The notes below the pieces were generated by a model. The model made no database searches, was not told the origin of the DNA, and saw only the letters and a program-made list of their open reading frames with translations. A stretch of DNA of 64,000 nt from Candidatus Bathyarchaeota archaeon (lineage in GTDB: Archaea; Thermoproteota; Bathyarchaeia; Bathyarchaeales; SOJC01): the NCBI GenBank assembly GCA_026014805.1, contig JAOZHR010000010.1:82322-146321 (forward strand), in the 5' to 3' direction. The first letter of the stretch is position 1. Each line of letters opens with the position of its first letter. Position numbers and translations under genes: made by a program. This document shows, one piece after another, positions 25,592-33,326 of this stretch.

Positions 25592-26737
25592 ATGAAAATG
25601 ACAATTACAACATCTGTAACCCTCATCTTTGCCGCCATACTTCTAACTTCAATGTTTTGGACAGGCATAAATTACGCGAGTCCGTCTGGCACCGCTACTC
25701 TCCATTTTGATCCCCCTAGCGTCACTGTGAAGTATGGAGAAACGTTCACAGTTTGTTTGAACATCAGCGATGTCGTTGATCTGATAGGTTTCGATATCAA
25801 AATTAGTTATGACACGGAAATTTTGGATGTAGTAGAATCTTCTCTCGGTGTCTTTCTTAATGAGCCTACGATACTCCTCAAGAACGAAACAGACGAGGCG
25901 GCTGGCACGATTTGGATTGCCATTATTTCAATGACGGGTGAGGGAACCAATGGCAACGGAACCTTGGCCACAATCACCTTTGAGTCAATAGTTTCCGGAG
26001 AATGTGTGTTGGACCTCTATGAAACTTTTCTGGCCGACTCGTCGGGCAGTCAAATTGATCATGAGAAGGTCAATGGTTATGTCAAGGTCACAGGGATAAC
26101 AAGGCTCTATATAGACCCTCCTGAAATCATTGTTTCTGTCAGCGAAGAATTTACAGTTTATGTCAAACTTGATAATGTCCGCAATCTTTATGGTTTTGAT
26201 ATAAGGATTGCATACGATGCTTCTCTTTTAGATTTGATCGAGGTCGAACTGTTTCCGGAGAATATAATTTCAGGCGGAGTTGGATCGGTGTTTTGGCTTG
26301 CGTTTCAGTTCCCGAAAACCGGTCATCTAAAACTAGTCGCACTTACCTTCAGAGCAAAAGCAGAGGGAAGCTGCCCCATCGAAATATATCATGATGATCT
26401 GGCAACGCTCAAATATTTCGAACCTGCACGCGACACTGTTGGTTGGCCGATTCCCCATTCAACAGAAGATGGACACTGTTCAATAGGCCCGATCGCAGGT
26501 ACAGAGAACCTCCAAGACACAATTGAATCGTGGGATTTAGATAACGGATTTGAAAAGTCTCTTACTGCCAAGCTTGACGACGCTATCAACTTGCTAGACA
26601 AAGGAAACACCAATGGAGCAGTACACAAACTGCAGGACCTAATTAAGAAAGTCACAAACGACGCAAAACATCTCACACAGGAGCAGAAAGACTGCATAAT
26701 ACAGACCACACAAGAAATCATTGAACACATTGAATAA
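25592..26737 (+). CDS. Secreted protein with two cohesin-like domains
   Basis: 381 residues. It begins with a signal peptide (basic start, hydrophobic core about residues 7-25, then NYASP). Two cohesin-like beta domains follow: residues 35-155 (VTVKYGETFTVCLNISDV, GFDIKISYD) and 165-285 (IIVSVSEEFTVYVKL, GFDIRIAYD). The last 80 residues are helical (LDDAINLLDKGNTNGAVHKL), like the protein-binding module often found at the ends of archaeal surface proteins. Cohesin domains bind dockerins or surface partners. It is divergent from the gingipain-like gene, so the two may act at the cell surface together. Confidence 0.75.
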   Translation: MKMTITTSVTLIFAAILLTSMFWTGINYASPSGTATLHFDPPSVTVKYGETFTVCLNISDVVDLIGFDIKISYDTEILDVVESSLGVFLNEPTILLKNETDEAAGTIWIAIISMTGEGTNGNGTLATITFESIVSGECVLDLYETFLADSSGSQIDHEKVNGYVKVTGITRLYIDPPEIIVSVSEEFTVYVKLDNVRNLYGFDIRIAYDASLLDLIEVELFPENIISGGVGSVFWLAFQFPKTGHLKLVALTFRAKAEGSCPIEIYHDDLATLKYFEPARDTVGWPIPHSTEDGHCSIGPIAGTENLQDTIESWDLDNGFEKSLTAKLDDAINLLDKGNTNGAVHKLQDLIKKVTNDAKHLTQEQKDCIIQTTQEIIEHIE

Positions 26738-27176
26738 CAGCCAACGTTTCCATTGCACACGCAGATAATACTCAATGTTGGGGCCTCACGCTGAGAAGAC
26801 GCTGGAAGATATCCTCTCTGCTCTAGGGAACATCATGCCTACACATTTTCTAACTTTAGTGCGATTTCACCCACGAGGACTTTTAAGAAAGCCGTTGAAC
26901 ACGAAAATAAGGAGCATAGTGGAAAGAAGGAATAGGCTTCTACAACAAACATCTGTTTCACCCTACCTTTTCAGCATTGCTAGTTGTCGTTGCTTCATAG
27001 CCCCTAAATACCTTTATCAAGGATCTTTCTTTGCCCGCCCTAGCCTAGTACAAGTTCTTTGGAATACAAGATTAAGAACACATAAAAATTCGGTAACCAG
27101 CCTCTTGAGGTTGGGAACGACCAGCACACCAGTACCTTATTCGCGTAACCCGACCATAATCAACATACTAATCAAA
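26738..27176. other. Gap before the integrase, with a structured repeat
   Basis: A reading frame stays open here in phase with the integrase from 26775, but its residues do not look like protein and match nothing in the integrase family, so I treat it as non-coding. The right part (27038-27136) is a repeat shared with 36896-36991. Confidence 0.5.
27038..27136 (+). repeat. Structured repeat next to the integrase, copy 1
   Basis: Shared with 36896-36991 in the same orientation. The common parts are CCCTAGCCT plus GTA, a GTTCT...AGAAC stem with a loop of variable sequence, and a highly conserved block ACCAGCCTCTTGAGGTTGGG (a hairpin with arms CCAGCCT and AGGTTGG) followed by AACGA and ACACCAG. 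The start resembles a tRNA D-arm. It may be an attachment site or a small structured RNA. Confidence 0.55.
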
Positions 27177-28022
27177 ATGAAGAACAACGCCAAAAGCGAC
27201 TACTCAATAAAATTCGTAGACAAATCACTAACATACATCAGCAAACACGCAGACCTAAACCAACCCGAACAAGTAAAACACTTCATAGCAAACAAAAACG
27301 TATCCAACGGATACAAAAAGAACCTATGCCTAGCATACAACAAATACTGCAAATACTACCAAATCCAATGGCAAATGCCAAAATACAGACCAGAGCCAAA
27401 GACAATCAAAATACCAACCAAAGCAAAGATAGAAATGCTAATCGCAAGAGCAGGCAAAACACTCGGACTCAAACTACAACTCAGCAAAGAAACAGGATTA
27501 AGACCCGTCGAACTATGCAACCTCAAAACGAAGGACATAGACCTAGACCAAAGATTAATCCATCCAACAACAGCCAAACACGGCGCACCAAGAACACTAA
27601 AAATAAGCAACAGCCTACAAGCAAGACTAGAAAATCACATCAACACAAATAAGCTAAGACAAAATGACAAAGTATTCCAAGGCGACGCAGAACTATACGG
27701 GAAATACTACAGACAAATGAGAAACAGCTTAGCAGACAAACTGCACGACCAAACACTCAAAACAATCCGACTATACGACCTCAGACACTACTTTGCTACA
27801 ATGCTCTATCACAAAACAAGAGACATACTATACGTCAAACAACAACTAGGACACAGACGACTAGAAACGACACTAATCTACACACAACTACTCAACCTAA
27901 ATGACGACGAATGGACATGCAAAACAGCAACCAACGTCAAACAAGCAGAAACACTAATCGAAGCAGGATTCGAATACATCGCAGAAAAAGACGGAACAAT
28001 GCTGTTCAGAAAACGCAAATAA
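27177..28022 (+). CDS. Tyrosine recombinase (integrase)
   Basis: 281 residues from the ATG at 27177. Catalytic residues of the XerC/D-type fold are visible: R109 in TGLRP, R203-H204 in YDLRHYFAT, H226 in LGHRR and Y235 in LIYTQ. The usual first histidine of the H-x-x-R motif is a tyrosine (YDLR). Base use is striking: the coding strand is very rich in A and C and poor in T, unlike its neighbours, which points to recent transfer. It should catalyse integration or excision of an element. A truncated relative lies at 36444-36710. Confidence 0.85.
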   Translation: MKNNAKSDYSIKFVDKSLTYISKHADLNQPEQVKHFIANKNVSNGYKKNLCLAYNKYCKYYQIQWQMPKYRPEPKTIKIPTKAKIEMLIARAGKTLGLKLQLSKETGLRPVELCNLKTKDIDLDQRLIHPTTAKHGAPRTLKISNSLQARLENHINTNKLRQNDKVFQGDAELYGKYYRQMRNSLADKLHDQTLKTIRLYDLRHYFATMLYHKTRDILYVKQQLGHRRLETTLIYTQLLNLNDDEWTCKTATNVKQAETLIEAGFEYIAEKDGTMLFRKRK

Positions 28023-28035
28023 CCCTCTTTTTTCT
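28005..28035. repeat. 31-base direct repeat across the integrase stop, copy 1
   Basis: This stretch (core ACGCAAATAACCCTC followed by a T run) recurs at 28649-28679 with one mismatch in 31. It contains the integrase stop codon. The T run could act as a terminator. The pair brackets the Nudix gene. Confidence 0.7.
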
Positions 28036-28124
28036 AATTTCCTCCAATTGGCGACAAGGACTAACCAGTTCGGACTAACTCGGATAGAGAAATCTAAAAT
28101 ACTATTCTCTAACTCTATTTTCTC

Positions 28125-28589
28125 ATGAGCGCGCGCATTGAAGCGATTTTGTATAAGAGAACTGATGGGAAAATTCAATATCTAATTCTAAAAAGACATC
28201 CTCCAAAGAGCCATCCAGAAATGGGGCAATTCTGGCAACCAATAACTGGCGGTTTAGAAGAAGGAGAAACCAAAAGAGAAGCCCTAAAGCGAGAAATCAA
28301 AGAAGAAACTGGAATAAAAGACATTATCAAAATAATAGAAGATGTTCACTATTATGAACCTATAGACCTTCCTTTAATGGAGCGTCTCAAAAAGCATGGG
28401 CATGCATGCAAGCATTTGAAAGCATACGCATTCGGTGTGGAAGTGTCTTCAGACGAGGAAGTTGTTCTGGGAAAGGAACATTCTGAATTCAAATGGTGTA
28501 GTTTTCAAGAGGCTCTAAAACTAATTAAAGAGACAAGTTATGAACACAGAGAATCTTTAGAAAAACTAAATGAAATTATTAGGAAGTAA
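28125..28589 (+). CDS. Nudix hydrolase
   Basis: 154 residues with a full Nudix box at about residues 41-63: GGLEEGE, then REIKEETG. Nudix enzymes split nucleoside diphosphates linked to another group. The opening (QYLILKRHP, FWQPITGG) is like dATP or dihydroneopterin-triphosphate pyrophosphatases, but substrate cannot be told. The first codons include a GCGCGCGC tract, and a GGCATGCATGC tract lies inside the gene (28397-28406). It lies between two copies of a 31-base direct repeat, so it could have been carried in with the integrase. Confidence 0.85.
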   Translation: MSARIEAILYKRTDGKIQYLILKRHPPKSHPEMGQFWQPITGGLEEGETKREALKREIKEETGIKDIIKIIEDVHYYEPIDLPLMERLKKHGHACKHLKAYAFGVEVSSDEEVVLGKEHSEFKWCSFQEALKLIKETSYEHRESLEKLNEIIRK

Positions 28590-28648
28590 GCGTTCGATTC
28601 TTGGTTCATCGGCTTATAGTTGCCATCGCATTTTCTTCTGCGCACGCA

Positions 28649-28679
28649 TTCAAAAAACGCAAATAACCCTCTTTTTTCT
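28649..28679. repeat. 31-base direct repeat, copy 2
   Basis: Matches 28005-28035 at 30 of 31 positions. A weaker third similarity is at 28976-28990 (GCGCAAATAACCC). It lies after the Nudix gene in non-coding sequence. Confidence 0.7.
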
Positions 28680-28812
28680 GTATCAGCATGCCATTTCTCA
28701 GGCTCATGTCGCTCCGCTCCACTCGCCTCAAAAAAACAACAACAAACTCAAACAAACAGAATACAACTTACCATCTAAAACTTTAGCACGCGCAAACTAG
28801 GAGGAAGTGGTT

Positions 28813-29025
28813 CTAGCGTGCCTTTTCTTCTTGTGCAGTCTGTGCATTCTCTTCAAGTATCTTTGCCTTTTCTTGCGTTTCTTCGCGGCATACTTCACAG
28901 AAACCCAGCCTATGCCTATCTTGCTTACCACATACTCTTTGCTCACATATTAAGAACTTGTCATGCCTATGCATGCAGCGCAAATAACCCGCGTAGCCGT
29001 TGTCACGCCTACGCCCGCCAATCAA
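28813..29025 (-). CDS. Small Cys/His-rich protein, third gene of a mini-operon
   Basis: 70 residues with C and H clusters (RCMHRHDK, CEQRVC, CEVC) that could bind one or two zinc ions, then a Glu/Lys-rich helix. It starts with TTG, which overlaps the TGA of the 38-residue gene upstream (TTGA). Such coupling is a good sign that it is translated. Function unknown. Confidence 0.5.
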   Translation of the reverse strand: MIGGRRRDNGYAGYLRCMHRHDKFLICEQRVCGKQDRHRLGFCEVCREETQEKAKILEENAQTAQEEKAR

Positions 29026-29138
29026 ACCACGACAACCCTCTTCTTTCTACTCTGATAAAAATCATACAAGCAATTAGCTACAAAAAGCCCAAACACGATA
29101 ACGACAAGAACTAAGCCAGCCAAATCAAACCTATTCAT
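29022..29138 (-). CDS. 38-residue single-helix membrane protein
   Basis: A very short gene: ATG at 29138 overlapping the stop of the upstream gene (ATGA) and TGA overlapping the start of the next gene (TTGA). The product is one hydrophobic helix (LAGLVLVVIVFGLFVA) followed by a basic tail (QSRKKRVVVV). The double overlap and the clear membrane-helix character make a real gene likely. Its neighbours are small Cys-rich proteins, so the three may form a small membrane complex. Confidence 0.55.
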   Translation of the reverse strand: MNRFDLAGLVLVVIVFGLFVANCLYDFYQSRKKRVVVV

Positions 29139-29428
29139 TTAATGATTAAATCCGCCTTTTTTCCCTTCAAACGTGGACAACGCCAGATAAGCTCTCCAAC
29201 ACCGTTAGCAGCAGCCTCTCCAATAAAGGTATCTTCGCAACCACGTTCAACATTGTCACATGGTTTATTATCATACGGACAAAGACCAACACCGTCTCTT
29301 TCAGCATTTTCAAACCTTATAAGACGTTCAACCTCTTCCCTATACAATTGCGCACGTTCAACCTTGTCCATCATATACGCACGTTTAATCTTGCCAAAAT
29401 CACGCGCACGTTTAACCTTGCCAACCAT
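29135..29428 (-). CDS. Cys-rich protein with tandem nine-residue repeats
   Basis: About 97 residues from the ATG at 29428. Residues 4-30 are three tandem nine-residue units of the type K-(V/I)-(K/E)-R-A (KVKRARDFG, KIKRAYMMD, KVERAQLYR), encoded by 27-base repeats at 29339-29419. A Cys-containing part follows (CPYDNKPC, ERGCED, WRCPR). The start is uncertain; a longer frame reaches 29491. Its stop overlaps the ATG of a 38-residue membrane gene. No known family. Confidence 0.5.
   Translation of the reverse strand: MVGKVKRARDFGKIKRAYMMDKVERAQLYREEVERLIRFENAERDGVGLCPYDNKPCDNVERGCEDTFIGEAAANGVGELIWRCPRLKGKKADLIIK
29339..29419 (-). repeat. Three 27-base tandem repeats inside a small gene
   Basis: On the minus strand, units at 29393-29419, 29366-29392 and 29339-29365 each begin AAG(G/A)TT(A/G)AACGTGCG. 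They encode the K-x-x-R-A repeats of the Cys-rich protein. Confidence 0.7.
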
Positions 29429-29638
29429 GCCTATTGTCCACACACCAAAGCAACAAACCAATCTTATCCTCAGTATCTTCAAAAGACTCAAAATCTTTAC
29501 ACGAGCTTCTAGTCATACCGTAACAAGCCAAAAAGCAGATAATAAAACAAGAAACACATGGTAAAACTGCAAAACATAATGAGAACAAAGATAGGCAAAA
29601 GCAAAACAATAGAATATTACTAAGCCCTAAGACGGGTT

Positions 29639-29653
29639 ACGACCAGCACACCA
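29639..29653 (+). repeat. Isolated copy of the repeat tail
   Basis: ACGACCAGCACACCA is identical to part of the structured repeat at 27038-27136 (positions 27118-27132). The rest of the repeat is not evident here. Confidence 0.45.
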
Positions 29654-29701
29654 CCCTCAATTTCCCGAAACCCTCATTTATATCAGGTAATCAGCGTATA
29701 C

Positions 29702-30268
29702 TCATGTGTATCTTTCTTCTTTCCATGGATCGGCTGTGTTGCTATATCCTCGTTTCTCCCAGTAACCCAGTTTCTGCTCTTCAGTGAACTTTAATCCTCT
29801 AATCCATTTTGCGCTTTTGTAGGCATACTTTTTGGGCACGACCAATCTTAAAGGGCCGCCGTGTTTTGGTGTCAAGGGCTCACCGTCTAGCTTAAATGCA
29901 AGAAGCACATCATCGTCCAGCAAGTCCTCTATAGGCAAACTGGTAGTATATTCTCCTTCGGCAACAACAGTCACATATCTACTATTCTTCAGAGGCTTGG
30001 CTAGATCAAAAATGGTTTCGAAGGCAACTCCTTCCCATTCATTATCGAATCTGCTCCATCCTGTTACACAATGAAAATCGCTTACACGAACAACTTTTGG
30101 AAGTTTCAGGAACTCCCCATATGTTAATTTCAAGCGATTCTCAACCAAACTTTCCACACGGAAATCCCATTGCTCCGGATTAAACTTCGGTACAGAACCC
30201 ACGTGCAGGACTGGAAACTTTGAGGTAACGGTCTGATTTGGCGGAATCCGCTGATTCTTGTCTTTCAT
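29702..30268 (-). CDS. Molybdopterin-dependent oxidoreductase, sulfite-oxidase fold
   Basis: 188 residues matching the short sulfite-oxidase-like/MsrP family: FHCVTGWS gives the cysteine that binds the molybdenum cofactor, followed by WEGV, LPIEDLLDDDVLLAF, and HGGPLRLVVPKKYAYKSAKW. The protein is short and lacks a twin-arginine signal, so it should be cytosolic, unlike bacterial MsrP. The substrate is unknown. It stands alone; no molybdopterin synthesis genes are nearby. Confidence 0.8.
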   Translation of the reverse strand: MKDKNQRIPPNQTVTSKFPVLHVGSVPKFNPEQWDFRVESLVENRLKLTYGEFLKLPKVVRVSDFHCVTGWSRFDNEWEGVAFETIFDLAKPLKNSRYVTVVAEGEYTTSLPIEDLLDDDVLLAFKLDGEPLTPKHGGPLRLVVPKKYAYKSAKWIRGLKFTEEQKLGYWEKRGYSNTADPWKEERYT

Positions 30269-30344
30269 GATTATGCCTTTTCAAGAATTCCATATTGCCA
30301 CAATTATGTCTTTGCTTTTTCTTATAGAACGTAATTTATTGCAA

Positions 30345-30416
30345 TGGGGTCGCTGGGATTTGAACCCCGCCCACAGTGGAGATATCACCCGAAATCACTC
30401 CCCGCAACTCCCCATT
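30345..30416 (-). pseudogene. tRNA-like relic
   Basis: On the minus strand a near-complete T-arm (GCGGGGTTCAAATCCCAGCG) is followed by CGACCCCA, like the 3' end of a tRNA. The 5' part begins GGGGAGT, of which only four bases pair with the 3' strand, and a good D-arm and anticodon arm are missing. It is best read as a decayed tRNA or a tRNA 3'-end copy left by integration. Confidence 0.35.
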
Positions 30417-30435
30417 TTTTTCATGCATGCAAATC

Positions 30436-31260
30436 TTATTTTTTCTCGAAATAGCCGATGAGACCTACTTGCTTTCTGTTCATCCTTTTCTTAACCTTGG
30501 TCTGTTGTGGCTTCAACGACAGTAGTCTTTCTATTAGGCTGAGGCAGTTCTCAGGGGCGTAGCCATGGAAGTGATTGTTGAAGTAGCCGTAAACCTTCTT
30601 GACTTGTTCTGATGCTTTCAGCACTTTTGGAACCCAAGGCTCAAGTTCATCCTTTTTGTATAGATAATTGAACCATAGTTTTTCTCCTCTTCCATGCCAG
30701 CGGAAGTAAGTGAAATCTGCAGTGATGTGGACTTTTGGCGGTAGGAGCGGCTCGTCAACGTTCGTGTAAGCCACATTATGTTTTTTCAGCAAGCGCCAAG
30801 TTTCCTCTTGCATCCAAGAAAGGTTCCGGAACTCAACAGCAAATTTGAACTGAGGTGAAAGCACCTCGAAAAAAGCCTCCAAGTTCTCAGGGTTGTAATC
30901 GTAGCTCGGCGGAAGCTGGATAAGGAGACACCCAAGTTTTCCGTTCAGTTGCAATGGTTGCATGATTTCCAAGAAGGCGTCCAAGTCGGCTTGCACATCA
31001 CCTCTAAGACCAAGTTTCTTTTCGTGAGTTATGATTTTCGGAATTTTAGCTGTGAAAACGAAGTCTGACGGTGAATAGCGTAGCCATCCCATGACTGTTC
31101 CTTTTGAAGGATAACGATACCATGTTGAGTCAATTTCAACAGTTTGAAAGACTCTTGCATATGCTCGAAGCTTTCTCTTTTCACCCTTCCTGTAGAATGA
31201 GCCTTCCCATTCTCTGTAGCTCCAGCCTGAAGTGCCAAGCAGAATATTGTTTCTGTTCAC
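30436..31260 (-). CDS. DUF72 (YecE-like) protein
   Basis: 274 residues with the DUF72 TIM-barrel pattern: LLGTSGWSYREW at the start, VEIDSTWYRYPS, FVFTAKIPK, LIQLPPS, AVEFRN and YFRWHGRG. Molecular function of the family is not well defined. Its ATG overlaps the stop of the second DUF72 gene (31257-31260), so they form an operon. The two proteins may work as a heterodimer. Confidence 0.8.
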   Translation of the reverse strand: MNRNNILLGTSGWSYREWEGSFYRKGEKRKLRAYARVFQTVEIDSTWYRYPSKGTVMGWLRYSPSDFVFTAKIPKIITHEKKLGLRGDVQADLDAFLEIMQPLQLNGKLGCLLIQLPPSYDYNPENLEAFFEVLSPQFKFAVEFRNLSWMQEETWRLLKKHNVAYTNVDEPLLPPKVHITADFTYFRWHGRGEKLWFNYLYKKDELEPWVPKVLKASEQVKKVYGYFNNHFHGYAPENCLSLIERLLSLKPQQTKVKKRMNRKQVGLIGYFEKK

Positions 31261-32171
31261 ATGAAGACCTCCAACTCTTCAATTACATCGTCGACGCCAT
31301 TGTAAGTTTTTCTTGGCAGTTTGGAAAGCATTTTAGACAGATGAACTCTCTTATCAGCTGTTAAATCAATTACCTTCCAACCCTGGTGGTTAACCAACTC
31401 AGCCTTTGTTGATGGAAACTTAGCATCCTCTTTAAGAACTGCTCTTACTGAATCAGCTCCTGTGTATGCAGTAACTGGTACAAATTCCCCAGTTTCCTTA
31501 TATTTCTTAAATCTTGAAGCGTCGCTGCTCATTCGTATGCCATGAAATGTTATGATTACAACTCTGGCTTCAGCCTTGAGTATTTTCTGTTCAATCTCTA
31601 CAAGCTCCTCATCGGTGAACTGGTAAATGTTATGCTGTCCTTTGCCAAAGACTCTACTATAGATAACATCGCAATCATACGTTGGTTCTTCTCTTGACAA
31701 ATCAACTGAATGTACTATCTCGAAGTCTCGCATCAGATTGATGAGTTTTGCAGTCATAGGGCCTCTTACCTCCCAAGCAAGACAAACCCCCTTGAGATTG
31801 ATTGATGAAAAGAAGTCCTTTGCTTGTCCTATCTTCACGTCATCAAAAACGTAACTTGCAGGTGTCAACAGATGCAGAAAGGGAGCCTCAAGAATTCTGC
31901 AAGTACCCATCATCTGACTGAAGACCGCATAGGCTTGATCGACGGGTTTCAAGCCAGTTCTATGAGTTAGGTCTTTATGACATCTAACTGTAAACGTAAA
32001 ATCGCTAGGCGCTGTCCGCCGCCATCTTTCAACCATTCTCGTGCTGGGATATTCATAGAAGGTATAGTTTACTTCTGCAAAGTTGAAGTTTTCAGAATAG
32101 GCTTTTAATGAGGGTTTATTTGGAACTTTGAAATAGGCCCAGCCGCCGGTTCCAATGAGGTATTCTGTCAA
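31257..32171 (-). CDS. Divergent DUF72 protein
   Basis: 304 residues. The start (IGTGGWAYFKVP) and VNYTFYEYPS, FTFTVRCHKD and AWEVRG follow the DUF72 order, but late motifs differ from those of the partner at 30436, and the C-terminal 70 residues are extra. First gene of a two-gene operon joined by an ATGA overlap. It is divergent from the RecA-fold gene at 32335 over about 160 bases. Confidence 0.7.
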   Translation of the reverse strand: MTEYLIGTGGWAYFKVPNKPSLKAYSENFNFAEVNYTFYEYPSTRMVERWRRTAPSDFTFTVRCHKDLTHRTGLKPVDQAYAVFSQMMGTCRILEAPFLHLLTPASYVFDDVKIGQAKDFFSSINLKGVCLAWEVRGPMTAKLINLMRDFEIVHSVDLSREEPTYDCDVIYSRVFGKGQHNIYQFTDEELVEIEQKILKAEARVVIITFHGIRMSSDASRFKKYKETGEFVPVTAYTGADSVRAVLKEDAKFPSTKAELVNHQGWKVIDLTADKRVHLSKMLSKLPRKTYNGVDDVIEELEVFM

Positions 32172-32334
32172 TCTTCATCATCTTGTTTATTTTCACTTTC
32201 AGACAGATTAACCTTTATTACCGTTTCACTTTCACTTTACTGTGTCTCCTTTTCTGGAATATCATTCTACTGAATCTTTAAGAATCTCCAAATTCCTTGT
32301 TTTCACCCCCAACGTTAGGAGAAAAGGAGCCAAT

Positions 32335-33054
32335 TTGTCACAAAGAACAATAGTGAAGAGTTTTCCCCCTCAATTTCGCTTATTTTTCAACATTGAAAAC
32401 ATAGATGATTTGTTTCCAGGCTTCGCCTTGGGCAACTTTGCCGTTCTCCATGGATCGTCTACAGTTTTGCCTTTGTCAATGCTTCTTTGTGTTAGAGCCC
32501 AGTTGCCATATCAGCTTGGAGGCCTAGAGACAAGCGTGGTGTTTGTTGACGGTGGCAACACCTTCAGGTTGTATGACGTTTCTTATATTACTCAACTTCA
32601 TGAGCTTGATCCTAAAGAAGTTTTGGAACGAATCTTCATTTCTAGAGCGTTCACCGCCCACCAGATGACCTCTCTGGTCTTGGATAGATTGCAGGATGCT
32701 GTTGAGAAATATAACTCGAAACTTGTGGTAATCTCGGACATAGCAGGATTGTATCTCGATAAGGATGTCCCTAAAAGGGAAGCTAGAGACGTTTTCAATC
32801 AACTTACCGTCTATCTCTCAAAATTCGCTAAAGAAAACCGTATAATAGTGGTTGCCACTTATCTTCCACATTATCCGTTAAAGCGGAACATTTTCTTCAA
32901 AGCAGTAGTTTGCGGGCGTGCTAATGTTGTAGCTTCCGTTAGACCTTTTAAACATGGTCAGCAGTTTGTTTTGGAAAAACATCCCTTTTTCAGTTTAGGA
33001 AGAACTGTCTTCCCATCAGAGAATCTCACACTTACAGAATTTATGGAGGCATGA
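32335..33054 (+). CDS. RecA/RadA-fold protein without a P-loop
   Basis: 239 residues. The layout is that of RadA/RadB-type ATPases (IDDLFPGFALGNFAVLHGSS, then a VVFVDGG strand and a Walker B-like KLVVISDIAGLYLD), but the Walker A position reads GSSTVLP, so ATP hydrolysis is unlikely. The TTG at 32335 is preferred over a GTG at 32242: it follows AGGAGAAAAGGAG, and the extra 31 residues do not look conserved. Its TGA overlaps the ATG of a small gene, followed by a B-family polymerase. This recalls bacterial ImuA-type RecA-like proteins that serve translesion polymerases; the link is inferred. Confidence 0.7.
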   Translation: MSQRTIVKSFPPQFRLFFNIENIDDLFPGFALGNFAVLHGSSTVLPLSMLLCVRAQLPYQLGGLETSVVFVDGGNTFRLYDVSYITQLHELDPKEVLERIFISRAFTAHQMTSLVLDRLQDAVEKYNSKLVVISDIAGLYLDKDVPKREARDVFNQLTVYLSKFAKENRIIVVATYLPHYPLKRNIFFKAVVCGRANVVASVRPFKHGQQFVLEKHPFFSLGRTVFPSENLTLTEFMEA

Positions 33055-33326
33055 ATGTGGGAAAAACTGTTGAATCATATCGAATGGCATTAGACAGAGA
33101 GTTGCAGAGATGGAGTGGATTTGCAAGGGCTTTGCGCAAAGAAGACAGAGCTGCCTTTGACCGCATGATGGATGCGTGTAGAAACTATGCGTCTGCGGGA
33201 AGCAACGCTACGCGTCCTATTGTGTTCGAGCCTATAGTCATGTCCATTCTGCTTCAACAACAGAAGACTTTGAACCGGCTAGAGAAGGAGCTAGATGCGC
33301 TCAGAGAGCAACGTAGCCAACCCTAA
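33051..33326 (+). CDS. Small helical protein between the RecA-fold and polymerase genes
   Basis: 91 residues, mostly helical (LDRELQRWSGFARALRKEDR), with a C-terminal coiled-coil-like end (LNRLEKELDALREQ). It overlaps the gene before it (ATGA) and the polymerase after it by 32 bases, so all three are surely co-expressed. Probably an adaptor or processivity factor; not a known family to me. Confidence 0.65.
   Translation: MNVGKTVESYRMALDRELQRWSGFARALRKEDRAAFDRMMDACRNYASAGSNATRPIVFEPIVMSILLQQQKTLNRLEKELDALREQRSQP

Noticed and set aside
26775..27176. N-terminal extension of 134 residues on the integrase
   Set aside because: The residues do not resemble protein or the integrase family and cover a repeat; the ATG at 27177 fits the truncated relative at 36444 better.
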